Assembly: GCF_026619415.1 (NCBI RefSeq)
Contig: NZ_JAOVZR010000001.1
Span: forward strand, 806,001 to 870,000
Origin: Hoeflea algicola
Lineage (GTDB): Bacteria > Pseudomonadota > Alphaproteobacteria > Rhizobiales > Rhizobiaceae
DNA: 64,000 nt
Direction of reading: 5' to 3'
The notes under the pieces were generated by a model. The model did no database searches. It was not told the origin of the DNA and saw only the letters and a list, made by a program, of their open reading frames with translations. Within the stretch, counting starts at the first letter, position 1. Every line of letters begins with the position of its first letter. A program made the position numbers and the translations under genes. Of the stretch, positions 53,545 to 62,846 are shown piece by piece.

Positions 53545-54447
53545 GCCAGCTTCTCACACGATACCCCAACCACACCGCTTCGCCAGCGCATGCAGGAAGA
53601 TATGGTGATGCCGGGTTTGGGATCGCATACGCAGCAGGACTACATTCGTCATGTCCGACTCTTTGCCACTTTTCTCGGGCGCACGCCCGACACAGCAACG
53701 GCAGAGGACATACGGCGCTTCCAGTTGTCTCAGCATGAGAACGGTGTAGGTCCGGCGACGATCAACAGCACGGTTTCGGCGCTGCGCTTTTTGTTCACGG
53801 TGACACTGAAGCGGCGAGTTATGTCGCAAGCGCTGGTGATAACCCGCAATCCGCGCAAGCTGCCAGATGTGTTGAGCGTGGAGGAAGCTGCACGGTTGCT
53901 CGGGGCGGCACCTGGCATCAAATACAAGGCGGCGCTCGGCGTGGCCTATGGCGCGGGCTTGCGCGTCTCCGAGGTTGCGCATCTCAAGGTCGACGATATT
54001 GACTCGACACGCATGCTGATCCGCGTTGAACAGGGCAAGGGGCGCAAGGACCGCAACGCCATGCTCTCTCCGCAACTCCTTGAACTGCTGCGACTGTGGT
54101 GGCGCGAAGGAAAACGGCGCGGCGTGATGTTGCCCCATGGCTGGCTGTTTCCAGGGCGCAGTTGCACCGATCCGATCTCGTCGCGGCAATTGCATCGCGC
54201 GGTGCAGGAAGCCGCCGAGGTCGCCGGCATCCACAAGCGCGTCAGTCCGCACACGTTGCGCCACAGCTTTGCCACCCATCTTCTGGAGGATGGCACCGAT
54301 ATCCGGGTTATCCAGGTTCTGCTCGGACACAGCAAGCTTGAGACGACGGCGCTCTATGCCAAGGTCTCCACCCGGACTATTCACGCTGTCGCTGGGCCGC
54401 TCGACCGGCTGATGGCGCTGATGGAAGGCAAGACGGCCGACGGCTGA
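53542..54447 (+). CDS. Tyrosine recombinase/integrase associated with IS91-type transposase
   Basis: A 301-residue tyrosine recombinase: N-terminal SAM-like DNA-binding domain (about 18-100) and catalytic domain (about 115-285). The catalytic set is visible: Arg in GAGLRVSEVAHLKV, HTLRHSFATHL (His-x-x-Arg), LLGHSKLETTALYAKV with His and the nucleophile Tyr. It is complete. It probably assists transposition or resolution of the adjacent IS91-type element. Translation may be held down by the hairpin over its start. Confidence 0.93.
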   Translation: MASFSHDTPTTPLRQRMQEDMVMPGLGSHTQQDYIRHVRLFATFLGRTPDTATAEDIRRFQLSQHENGVGPATINSTVSALRFLFTVTLKRRVMSQALVITRNPRKLPDVLSVEEAARLLGAAPGIKYKAALGVAYGAGLRVSEVAHLKVDDIDSTRMLIRVEQGKGRKDRNAMLSPQLLELLRLWWREGKRRGVMLPHGWLFPGRSCTDPISSRQLHRAVQEAAEVAGIHKRVSPHTLRHSFATHLLEDGTDIRVIQVLLGHSKLETTALYAKVSTRTIHAVAGPLDRLMALMEGKTADG

Positions 54448-54451
54448 AGTC

Positions 54452-55645
54452 GTGCGCACCTCGATCGAGGTCGCGGATATCTTCCGTTCCGCGGGACCTG
54501 CCTACCGGCAAGTCCATGGAGGACACCTCAGCCTCATCCAGCTCAAGGTGATGTCCGCGATCGAGCACTGCCGCACCGCTGTCTTGGGCGGACATGTCGA
54601 GGCCTGTGAGGATTGCGGAGAGTGGCGGATCGCCTACAATTCCTGCCGCAACCGGCACTGTCCGAAGTGCCAGGGTGCTGCCGCTCGCACCTGGCTTGCC
54701 GAGCGCGAGGCCGATCTGCTGCCGGTGGGATACTTCCACGTCGTCTTCACATTGCCAGTCGAGGTCGCCGCCATTGCCTTCTACAACAAGGCGCTGGTCT
54801 ACGATCTGCTGTTCAAGACGGCGTCCGAGGCGATGCTGACGATCGCCGCCGATCCGAAGCATCTCGGCGCGCGCATCGGCATGACCGCCGTGCTCCACAC
54901 ATGGGGCTCGGCCATGACCCACCATCCGCACATACACATGATCGTGCCAGGTGGCGGCATTGTCATCGATGGGTCACGCTGGATATCGTCACGTCCGGCA
55001 TTCCTCCTGCCGGCGCGTGTGCTCGGCAAGCTGTTCCGCCGCCTGTTCCTCACGAGGCTGCTCCAGCTCCACGACGCCGGACGGCTCGCCTTCTTTGGAT
55101 CGGCAGCGCATCTCACTGATCGCCGGGCATTCGTGCGGCATCTGTCGCCGGTCCACAAGAAACGCTGGGTGGTCTACGCCAAGGCGCCCTTCGCGGGGCC
55201 TGAAGCAGTGCTTGCCTATCTGTCGCGCTATACCCACCGGGTGGCCATCTCGAACAGTCGTCTCATCGCTTTCAACGAGACCGGCGTCACCTTCCGCTAC
55301 AAGGACTACCGCCGCAATGGCTCCGACCGGCAACAGATAATGACGCTTGCCACCGACGAGTTCATTCGCCGCTTCCTGCTCCACGTCCTGCCGCGCGGGT
55401 TCCACCGCATCCGGCATTACGGTCTGCTCGCCGGCAGCTCCCGAAAGACCAGCATCGCCCGCGCCCGGGAACTCCTGAACGCCGCCCCACCGCCCGCTGA
55501 CAACCCAGCCGACGAGCCGATCGACATCCGCCCGCCATGCACTTGCTGCGGCGGACGCATGATCGTCATCGAAGTGTTCAAACGCTGGCGGCAGCCGCGC
55601 GGGCCGCCGGACAAGGCAGCAACGAACCGGGAGTGCACCCCATGA
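54452..55645 (+). CDS. IS91-family transposase (HUH, rolling-circle type)
   Basis: A 397-residue transposase. An N-terminal zinc-finger-like region (CEDCGEWRIAYNSCRNRHCPKC) is followed by the HUH motif THHPHIHMIVPGG near residue 168 and the catalytic Tyr region YLSRYTHRVAISNSRL near 255. These mark an IS91-type single-strand transposase. The start is a GTG at 54452, four bases after the integrase stop. The length and motifs are intact, so it may be active. Confidence 0.94.
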   Translation: MRTSIEVADIFRSAGPAYRQVHGGHLSLIQLKVMSAIEHCRTAVLGGHVEACEDCGEWRIAYNSCRNRHCPKCQGAAARTWLAEREADLLPVGYFHVVFTLPVEVAAIAFYNKALVYDLLFKTASEAMLTIAADPKHLGARIGMTAVLHTWGSAMTHHPHIHMIVPGGGIVIDGSRWISSRPAFLLPARVLGKLFRRLFLTRLLQLHDAGRLAFFGSAAHLTDRRAFVRHLSPVHKKRWVVYAKAPFAGPEAVLAYLSRYTHRVAISNSRLIAFNETGVTFRYKDYRRNGSDRQQIMTLATDEFIRRFLLHVLPRGFHRIRHYGLLAGSSRKTSIARARELLNAAPPPADNPADEPIDIRPPCTCCGGRMIVIEVFKRWRQPRGPPDKAATNRECTP

Positions 55646-56026
55646 CCCGGCATGGCCTGCTCATTCATGCGGCTGTCTCACATCTGCGTCGGCCAATGGG
55701 AGTGCTTGCCCCGGACAAGATGAAAGCGGATTGCACTCGAACAAACGCGCTCTCGATCACCGGGAGAACCTCTACGATCGCGCCGGCAACCACCTTCTAC
55801 AACGCAGTTGGTTCTACAAACACCGCTGCGATCAATGCCCGCTCGGAAGCCTCAACACACAAAACCCCATAGGTCTGAATGTGCGGACCGCGGGTTCCTG
55901 CATGAGAGGCTTTCGTACGCCTGACGGCACCCGAAACCCTTCACTATTTCGGTCATCGGCGTGATAGTATCCTGTTCCCGAAAGCGGTCATTCGCTGCAC
56001 ACCGCGTTGATGTCCTGAAAGGGCGG
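55646..56026. other. Region between IS91-type and IS1182-like elements
   Basis: A 381-bp stretch without a supported gene. Its left part probably includes the origin end of the IS91-type element; GAAC- and CAAG-like tetranucleotides occur but do not define it. Its right part (GAAAGCGGTCATTCGCTGC onward) continues across the IS1182-like element as the disrupted original sequence. Confidence 0.45.
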
Positions 56027-57611
56027 ATGTTGTTGAAAAAGTAGGCTCGAAAGCGTGATTTGGTCTGCGATGGGGCGCAATATGTGGTTAGGCATTGCGC
56101 CTTTGCGCTTAGTTGTGCCGGTGGCTGACTGTTTGGTCCTGTCACCTCATGCGACTGCCTCCATTCGGGGTGCCCGAGGTCGCAGCCTGGCGAGCTTTCG
56201 CAGGTTCTGGGCGATGGCGGCGAGGAGGAATTCGTCCTTGGCTCCATTTGGACCTCGCAGCCTCAGCCTTGTCAGGTTCAGGATACGCTTCAGGTGGGCA
56301 AACAGCATCTCGACCTTTTTACGTTTGTTGCGGGATATCGCGTAGGCTTTTGTCTTCCGGCTTGACCGCGTGAAGTCCCGCGCATCTTCGTGCGGCTCTC
56401 GTGTGACAGCACGGAAGTCCATGTTAGGGCAGCACCTTTGTTTGGACGGGCATGCCTGACAATCTGCTTTCAGGGCACGGTACTTATAGGTGCCGCCTGT
56501 CTTTTTGACGCGGTTCGGATCGGAGTAGTTGCGGCGGAAACGGCGTAGAGCATGCCCTTCCGGGCAGATATACTGATCACTCTCCTCGTCCCATTTGAAA
56601 TCGGATCGCGACCAGGTGCCGTCCGTGCGTTCAGCTTTGTCGATCACCGGGATGAACGGGATGATCCCCCGCTGCTTGACCAGCCAACCGAGGTTTTCGC
56701 TGGATCCGTAAGCCGTGTCGGCGGCAATCCAGTCCGGCTTGATGCCGAAGCGTCTCTCCGTCCGGTCGAGCATGGTTTGTGAGGCACCGACCTCGGCCTG
56801 ACGGATAGCACGGGTGGCCTCAACATCCATGATGACCGAGCTCTCGGTGTCGATCAGGTAGTTCGTGGCGTAGGCAAAATAGGGCCGGCTTTCTTCGGCA
56901 CGCGTCCATTGGGCTGCAGGGTCTGACTTGGCAACGAACTTCGGCTGGGAAGGCGATGCGGCACCGAAGGCTGCATCATCAAGCGTGTCGAGATACTCCT
57001 GCGCCGCGCGCGATCCGATCTCGCGGGCGACATCCGGGCACCACTCCGAGGCAGGCACTGAGCGCGATTTGTTGGCATCGGCCGGGATCAGGCTGGCATC
57101 GACTGCAAAGCCTTCACCCGAGACCAGATCTTCCTTCAGACACCGTTCGACCGTCGCTTCGAAGACGTGCCTGAGCAAGTCGCTTTCGCGGAATTTGCCA
57201 TGGCGATACTTCGAGAAGGTCGAGTGGTCCGGCACCTTTGCGTCGAGGCCGAGACGACAGAACCAGCGGTAAGCGAGGTTCAGATGAACCTCTTCGCACA
57301 GTCGTCGCTCGGAGCGGATGCCCATGACATCCCCGATGACAAGCATTCGCACGATCAGTTCAGGATCGATCGAGGGCCGACCCATGTGGCTGTAGAAAGG
57401 CCGCAACTTCTGACGCATTCCGTCCACGTCCAGGAACCGGTCGATTTCGCGAAGCATGTGATTGTCGGGCACATGGCGCTCCAGATCGAAGTCATAAAAC
57501 AGCTGCGTCGGTGCCGATTGCGTCCCCATCATGGCCGAATCCTCCATTCTCCTCATAATCGAGTGAATCAAAGGATTTCCCGCGGCGCAACAAAGACTTT
57601 TTCAACAACAT
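56027..57611 (-). mobile_element. IS1182-like insertion sequence, 1585 bp
   Basis: The element is bounded by perfect 16-bp inverted repeats: ATGTTGTTGAAAAAGT at 56027-56042 and its reverse complement at 57596-57611. It encodes one intact transposase on the minus strand. The flanks are CGG just outside both ends, consistent with a 3-bp target duplication, though that could be chance. Perfect ends and an intact gene indicate a recent, possibly active insertion. It lies in noncoding DNA 260 bp past the end of gyrA. Confidence 0.88.
56147..57532 (-). CDS. IS1182-family transposase (DDE type)
   Basis: A 461-residue transposase. The N-terminal DUF772-type region is seen (GRPSIDPELIVRMLVIGDVMGIRSERRL), then DASLIPADANKSR and a C-terminal DDE domain with DWIAADTAYGSSENL and EMLFAHLKRILNLTRLRLRGPNG near the end. 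A Cys cluster CQACPSKQRCCP lies between. GGAGG precedes ATG 57532; a longer frame from a TTG at 57571 is less likely. No frameshift or internal stop is present. Confidence 0.93.
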   Translation of the reverse strand: MMGTQSAPTQLFYDFDLERHVPDNHMLREIDRFLDVDGMRQKLRPFYSHMGRPSIDPELIVRMLVIGDVMGIRSERRLCEEVHLNLAYRWFCRLGLDAKVPDHSTFSKYRHGKFRESDLLRHVFEATVERCLKEDLVSGEGFAVDASLIPADANKSRSVPASEWCPDVAREIGSRAAQEYLDTLDDAAFGAASPSQPKFVAKSDPAAQWTRAEESRPYFAYATNYLIDTESSVIMDVEATRAIRQAEVGASQTMLDRTERRFGIKPDWIAADTAYGSSENLGWLVKQRGIIPFIPVIDKAERTDGTWSRSDFKWDEESDQYICPEGHALRRFRRNYSDPNRVKKTGGTYKYRALKADCQACPSKQRCCPNMDFRAVTREPHEDARDFTRSSRKTKAYAISRNKRKKVEMLFAHLKRILNLTRLRLRGPNGAKDEFLLAAIAQNLRKLARLRPRAPRMEAVA

Positions 57612-57820
57612 CGGCCGGAAGTGACACTGCGGCTGTCAACGCAGAAGGTCTGCTTTACCAAGTTCTTTCCAATAAGCTGCCTGGCAAGGCGCGGCCCCAA
57701 TCCGGTCGTTTTTCCACTACGCAATGAATTTCACGCTTCCCGCCCGTCTCCACCTTGTGGCGCATTGCACCAGACGTCCGCTGCTGGTTATCCCGTCTCC
57801 TGCCATTCCCTCCCGCCCAC

Positions 57821-57845
57821 AAAAAAACCGGGGATTTCTCCCCGG
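57821..57845 (-). terminator. Intrinsic terminator of gyrA
   Basis: On the minus strand, 26 bp past the gyrA stop, CCGGGG-AGAAAT-CCCCGG is followed by TTTTTTT (stem arms 57828-57833 and 57840-57845). This is a textbook rho-independent terminator. It also marks the core/accessory boundary, since everything from here left to coaD is non-core. Confidence 0.9.
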
Positions 57846-57871
57846 TTTCTTGTAGCAAGGCTTGAAGTCAA

Positions 57872-60695
57872 TCAGGCTTCAGGCGGCGTCTCGTCAGTGT
57901 CTGGCGTATCACTCTCCGCATCGGGTGCAACCGCACCTTCTGCCGCATCGCCCTCGACGCCATCTTCATCGAGATCTTCGTCGTGCTCCGGCTCGCTGAT
58001 GCGGTCGACCGAGACCACCCGCTCATCGGTGGCTGTCGAGAAGATGGTCACGCCCTTGGTGGCGCGGCTGGCCATGCGGATGCCGTGGACCGGAACCCGG
58101 ATCACCTGGCCGCCGTCCGACACCATCATGATCTGATCGCCATCCTCGACCGGGAAGGCCGCGATCAGCGGACCGATTTCGCCGGTCTTGGACGTGTCGG
58201 TAGCGCGGATGCCCTTGCCGCCACGTCCGGAAATACGGAACTCGTAGCTCGACGAACGCTTGCCGTAGCCCTTTTCCGACACCGTCAGGATGTACTGCTC
58301 GCGGGCTTTCAGTTCCTCGTAGCGGTCGTCGCTGAGATGGCCGTCTTCGGCGGCTTCTTCGCCAACCAGGGCGATATCCTCGACCTCGTCGCCGTTGACA
58401 GCCCGGCGTTCGGCCACCGCGCGCTTGAGGTAGGCCGCGCGCTCGGACGGATCGGCATCGACATGATGGACGATGGTCATCGAGATGATGTGATCGCCCT
58501 CAGCCAGGTTGATGCCGCGCACGCCGACCGAATTACGCCCGGCAAACACCCGCACGTCATCGACCGAGAAGCGAATGCACTGGCCCAGCGCCGTGGTCAG
58601 CAGCACGTCGTCAAACTCGTTGCAGGTCTCGACATTGAGGATCTCGTCCCCATCGCTGTCGAGCTTCATGGCGATCTTGCCGTTGCGGTTGACCTGCACG
58701 AAATCACTGAGCTTGTTGCGCCGGACCGTACCGCGGGTGGTGGCGAACATCACATCGAGTTCGCCCCAGCTGCTCTCGTCTTCCGGCAGCGGCATGATCG
58801 AGGTGATACGTTCGCCCTTTTCCAAAGGCAGCATGTTGATCAGCGCCTTGCCCTTCGAGGTCGGCGTGCCGATCGGCAGCCGCCAGACCTTCTCCTTGTA
58901 GACGATGCCACGCGAAGAGAAGAACAGCACAGGCGTGTGCGTGTTGGCGACAAACAGCCGTGTGACGAAATCCTCGTCGCGCGTCGACATGCCGGACCGG
59001 CCCTTGCCGCCGCGTCGCTGCGCCCGGTAGGTGGCCAGCGGCACCCGCTTGATGTAGCCGGCATGGCTGACGGTCACCACCATGTCTTCGCGCGCAATCA
59101 GGTCCTCGTCGTCCATGTCCGCGCCACCCTCGGTAATCTGGGTGCGGCGGGGAACGCCGAATTCGTCACGCACGGCAATCAATTCGTCCTTGACGATCTG
59201 CTGTACCCTGACGCGGGACGCGAGAATCTCGAGGAAGTCCTTGATTTCATCACCGATCTTGCCGAGCTCGTCGCCGATTTCGTCACGACCAAGTGCTGTC
59301 AGGCGAGCCAGGCGCAATTCGAGAATGGCGCGCGCCTGCTCCTCGGAGAGGTTGTAGGTGCCGTCTTCCTCGTTGATGCGGTGGCGCGGATCGTCGATCA
59401 GAAGGATCAACGGTTCCACGTCCTTTGCCGGCCAGCGGCGGGTCATCAATTGCTCGCGTGCGGTCGCAGGATCCGGCGCCTTGCGGATCAGGGCGATGAC
59501 TTCATCGATATTGGCCACCGCGATGGCGAGACCCACCAACACATGCGCCCGTTCGCGCGCCTTGCGCAGCAGATATTTGGTGCGCCGCGTGATCACGTTC
59601 TCGCGGAACGCCACAAACGCCTTGAGCATGTCGATCAGGTTCATCAGCTCAGGCTTGCCGCCATTGAGCGCCACCATGTTGACCCCGAACGAGGTCTGCA
59701 GCGGCGTGTAGCGGTAAAGCTGGTTGATGATCACATCGGCAACGACATCGCGCTTGAGCTCAACCACCACGCGGTAGCCCTGGCGGTCGGATTCGTCACG
59801 CAGGTCGGAAATGCCCTCGATACGCTTGTCGCGCACCAGTTCGGCCATCTTCTCGATCATCGTCGCCTTGTTCACCTGGTAGGGAACCTCGGTGATGATG
59901 ATGGCTTCACGGTCGTTGCGCATCGGCTCGACATGAACCTTGCCGCGCATCATCACTGATCCACGGCCGGTCTCGAACGCCTGGCGGATGCCGGCCTGGC
60001 CCAAAATGATGCCTGACGTCGGAAAATCCGGCCCGGGGATGATCTGCATCAGCTCGATAAGATCAATCGCCGGATTTTCCATGATCGCGACGGCGCCATT
60101 GACCACCTCGACCAGATTGTGCGGCGGAATGTTGGTGGCCATGCCGACGGCGATGCCGCCCGCGCCATTGACCAACAGCGTCGGAAACCGCGCCGGCAAG
60201 ACCTTGGGCTCGCGGCCCGACGAGATCATAGGTTTCCTGGAAATCGACCGTATCCTTGTCGATGTCCTCGAGCATCTCGTGGGCGAGCTTGGCCAACCGC
60301 GATTCGGTGTACCGCATGGCTGCCGGCGGGTCGCCGTCGATCGAGCCGAAATTGCCCTGCCCGTCAATCAGCATCGCGCTCATCGACCAATGCTGCGCCA
60401 TCCGCACCATCGCGTCATAAATCGACTGGTCGCCATGCGGGTGATATTTACCCATCACGTCACCGACGATACGCGACGACTTCACGTATTTGCGGTTCCA
60501 GTGATAGCCGCCCTCGTGCATGGCGTGCAGAATTCGGCGGTGCACGGGCTTGAGCCCGTCGCGCACGTCCGGCAGCGCCCGGCTGACGATCACGCTCATG
60601 GCGTAATCGAGATAGGAGCGCTGCATCTCATCGATAATCGAAACCGGTTGAATGCCTGGCGTAATCGGTCCGGCGGGTGTTTTCTGGTCTGTCAA
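57872..60695 (-). CDS. gyrA: DNA gyrase subunit A, with an apparent one-base insertion
   Basis: The type II topoisomerase A subunit. The N-terminal part ([20 protein letters not shown]) has [19 protein letters not shown], the quinolone-determining region, and catalytic Tyr129 in MRYTESRL. Near residue 173 the frame breaks after FQETYD: one extra base at about 60224 shifts it. Removing it gives [16 protein letters not shown] and a 940-residue protein that runs through the beta-pinwheel C-terminal domain to 57872. Because gyrA is essential, a sequencing indel is more likely than a real mutation. Residue 90 is Gln where E. coli Ser83 stands. Confidence 0.94.
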
Positions 60696-60767
60696 AGCGG
60701 TCCACGAACATTGAATGGAATCATTAGCGCCTTATAGCCGAAACCCAACCGCGTCGCCAATTATCAC

Positions 60768-60781
60768 GCCCGAATTCGGGC
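60768..60781. promoter_or_regulatory. Perfect 14-bp palindrome between gyrA and marC
   Basis: GCCCGAATTCGGGC lies in the 198-bp divergent intergenic region, next to a TGATAAT-like -10 read toward gyrA. It could be an operator or a short hairpin in the gyrA leader. No known factor is assigned. Confidence 0.35.
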
Positions 60782-60893
60782 TTTCTCGCAACATTCTCCA
60801 CTGCTGTCGTCAAGATCGGGGGTTTCGGTTGCCGCCGTGGTGTCGTAAGCCGGTTGAAAGCACCGGTTTTCAAGGTGCGCAGGGGGATGTCGC

Positions 60894-61523
60894 ATGAATG
60901 CCGATCTGATCATAAATGCCTTTGTCACCATCATCGTCATGTTCGATCCGCCGGGACTGGCAGCAATCTTTCTCGGCCTGACAACCGGCATGACCAGAAG
61001 CCAGCGGTTGCAGGTGGCGTTGCGCGGCACCATCACCGGCGCCGGTATCCTCATGGTGTTCGCCATTGCCGGCGCCAGTATCCTCGGTGTGCTCGGCATT
61101 TCACTCGGCGCCTTCCGTATCGCCGGCGGCATCCTGTTGTTCTGGATCGCCTTCGAGATGATCTTTGAAAAGCGCCACGAACGCCAGGAAAAGAGTGCCG
61201 AGCGAGCCATCACCAAGGACCACATCTCCAATGTCGCGGTGTTTCCGCTGGCGATCCCGCTGATTGCCGGGCCCGGGGCGATCTCGGCGGTGATCCTGCT
61301 GGCGGGGTCGTTCTATGCGCCGGTTGAGCGCGCCGGACTGATCGGCGTCATCATCGCCGCTTCGCTGGTGCTGTTTGCCTTTCTCGTCATCGCCGAGCGG
61401 CTGGACCGGTTCCTGGGCGATACCGGCCGCACCATCCTCACCCGGCTTCTTGGTGTTGTGCTGGCGGCGCTGTCGGTGCAGTTCGTGGTCGACGGCATCA
61501 AGCAGGCATTCCTGACGGTCTGA
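60894..61523 (+). CDS. MarC family membrane protein
   Basis: A 209-residue membrane protein with six predicted helices. The MarC pattern includes FVTIIVMFDPPGLAAIFLGLT at residues 11-31, FRIAGGILLFWIAFEMIF near 70-90 and VFPLAIPLIAGPGAISAVILL near 115-135. Despite the name, a role in multiple antibiotic resistance is not supported; the function is unknown. AGGGGG is seven bases before ATG 60894. It is divergent from gyrA, matching the order seen in related genomes. Confidence 0.9.
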   Translation: MNADLIINAFVTIIVMFDPPGLAAIFLGLTTGMTRSQRLQVALRGTITGAGILMVFAIAGASILGVLGISLGAFRIAGGILLFWIAFEMIFEKRHERQEKSAERAITKDHISNVAVFPLAIPLIAGPGAISAVILLAGSFYAPVERAGLIGVIIAASLVLFAFLVIAERLDRFLGDTGRTILTRLLGVVLAALSVQFVVDGIKQAFLTV

Positions 61524-61534
61524 CGGAGCGGCTG

Positions 61535-61837
61535 GTGGAACCTGAACAATCGAACCGCTTCGAGGCCGAGCTCTGGCGGGTTGATACCGCCAAGGCACCC
61601 TGGAACTTTGTCACTGTTCCACTTGAAATCTCGCACCAGATCCGCTTTTACGCGGGCAAGACCAACAGCTTTGGCTCGGTTCGGGTGCGTGTCTGCATCG
61701 GCAACTCCGAATGGGCCACATCGCTGTTTCCCGACACAAAATCTGGCTGCTACTTCCTGCCGGTCAAGGCTGCTATCCGCCGGGCAGAATCACTTGCCGC
61801 AGGCGACCGCATCACCGTTGATCTGACGACCGGTTGA
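61535..61837 (+). CDS. DUF1905 domain-containing protein
   Basis: A 100-residue beta-rich protein with the DUF1905 pattern (FEAELWRVDTAKAPWNFVTVP at the start; FGSVRVRVCIGNSEWATSLFPD; LPVKAAIRRAESLAAGD at the end). The function is unknown. Start is GTG 61535 with GGAG six bases upstream. It lies 11 bp after marC, so they are probably co-transcribed. Confidence 0.82.
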   Translation: MEPEQSNRFEAELWRVDTAKAPWNFVTVPLEISHQIRFYAGKTNSFGSVRVRVCIGNSEWATSLFPDTKSGCYFLPVKAAIRRAESLAAGDRITVDLTTG

Positions 61838-61871
61838 ACCCCGATACGGGGCCTACCCGGCTTCCGGCAGG

Positions 61872-62294
61872 TTATTCGGCGAGATCGACTGTCAGTTCCT
61901 TGCCGCTCCAGCCGTGCCGAATGTCATGGGCGCGGATGGTGACGGCATCGACACCGTCAGGAATGACAATGCCGGACTGGCTGCGGGTAAACGGCTGCTC
62001 GGTGTCATGCGGATGTGCAAGCACCCTTTCGCCGTAGACCTCGCCATCAGGGCCACGCACCTGCCATTTGTCGGCATAATGCTCCCAACCGTCATCGGCG
62101 TGCCGAACGCTGACATCGAACCGGTAGGTGCCGTCAGAAGCACGTTTGAACTTGGCCGCGACCACATCAGCCTCGGCGGCCCCCGCGGCAATAGAGAAGG
62201 CAAGCGCTGCTGCGGCGGCAAACAGGGAGAGGACCACAAGGCGCGGTAAACGATGAAGGGACCGGTGAAGGGTTTTGTGTGCTGAAGCTGTCAT
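61872..62294 (-). CDS. Secreted protein of unknown function
   Basis: A 140-residue protein starting at ATG 62294. It has a long, basic N-region and a hydrophobic core (LVVLSLFAAAAALAFSIAAGAAEA) that reads as a signal peptide, cleaved near AAGA/AEADV at about residue 38. The mature 100 residues are beta-like and polar (YRFDVSVRHADDGWEHYADKW, VTIRAHDIRHGWSGKE). It is probably periplasmic. No family is named. It is convergent with the DUF1905 gene. Confidence 0.72.
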   Translation of the reverse strand: MTASAHKTLHRSLHRLPRLVVLSLFAAAAALAFSIAAGAAEADVVAAKFKRASDGTYRFDVSVRHADDGWEHYADKWQVRGPDGEVYGERVLAHPHDTEQPFTRSQSGIVIPDGVDAVTIRAHDIRHGWSGKELTVDLAE

Positions 62295-62376
62295 GCAGCT
62301 ATATTTGGCTGCTCGCCAGCGCCAATGCCAATCAATTTTGAGTGCAACGGCGCCCACATTGTCATCAGAGCGGGGC

Positions 62377-62790
62377 TCAAACAGCCGCGGGATGGCCTTC
62401 GGCGAGTTGCAGCAGGTCCCACAGATTGCCGTAGATATCGCGGAAAACCGCCACCGTGCCGTAATCATGGATCTGCGGCTCGCGCACGAATTCGACACCG
62501 GCGGCATTCAGCCGGGCGAAATCCCTGGCAAAATCATCGGTGTTGAGAAACATGAACACACGCCCACCGGTCTGGTTGCCGACAAACGGTTCCTGCTCCG
62601 GCCTGGACGCCCGCGCCAGCGCGATCGAGGCGCCCTGCCCGCCCTTGGGCCGCACCACCACCCAGCGCTTGTCCTGCTCGGGCTGATAAGTGTCTTCGAG
62701 GAGATCGAAGCCAAGCACACCGCAGTAAAAGCCAATGGCTTCGTCATAATCGCGCACCACGAGGGCAACATGGGTAATGGACTGGCGCAA
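62377..62790 (-). CDS. VOC-family protein (glyoxalase-like)
   Basis: A 137-residue glyoxalase-fold protein: THVALVVRDYDEAIGFYCGVLGFDLLEDT in the first module and REPQIHDYGTVAVFRDIYGNLWDLLQLAE in the second. Likely metal ligands include His8 and an acidic or polar residue in the last strand, where the usual Glu appears as Asp/Leu-Gln, so activity is uncertain. The start is TTG 62790 with GGGAG upstream. It stands between two minus-strand genes and is probably independent. Confidence 0.82.
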   Translation of the reverse strand: MRQSITHVALVVRDYDEAIGFYCGVLGFDLLEDTYQPEQDKRWVVVRPKGGQGASIALARASRPEQEPFVGNQTGGRVFMFLNTDDFARDFARLNAAGVEFVREPQIHDYGTVAVFRDIYGNLWDLLQLAEGHPAAV

Positions 62791-62846
62791 ATCTGTCTCC
62801 CGTATCCCCGCAGGGCTGACCTGCCTGCAAAATCAGCGGATGGGCA

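Larger units (their letters stand above)
53510..55645 (+). mobile_element. IS91-family element with tyrosine integrase (core)
   Basis: A tyrosine recombinase gene is followed 4 bp later by an IS91-type HUH transposase gene on the same strand, a known two-gene configuration in this IS family. The exact ends could not be fixed: IS91-type elements lack terminal inverted repeats and make no target duplication. The coordinates given cover only the hairpin and the two genes. Downstream sequence to about 56026 may include the origin-type end. Confidence 0.75.

Noticed and set aside
57983..59959. 658-codon open frame on the plus strand opposite gyrA
   Set aside because: It is antisense to a clear gyrA frame, with His/Arg/Asp-rich low-complexity composition and no domain. 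Long antisense frames are expected opposite GC-rich genes.
60200..60240. Programmed frameshifting in gyrA
   Set aside because: No slippery heptamer with a stimulatory structure was evident, and gyrA is not known to use frameshifting; an indel error explains it more simply.
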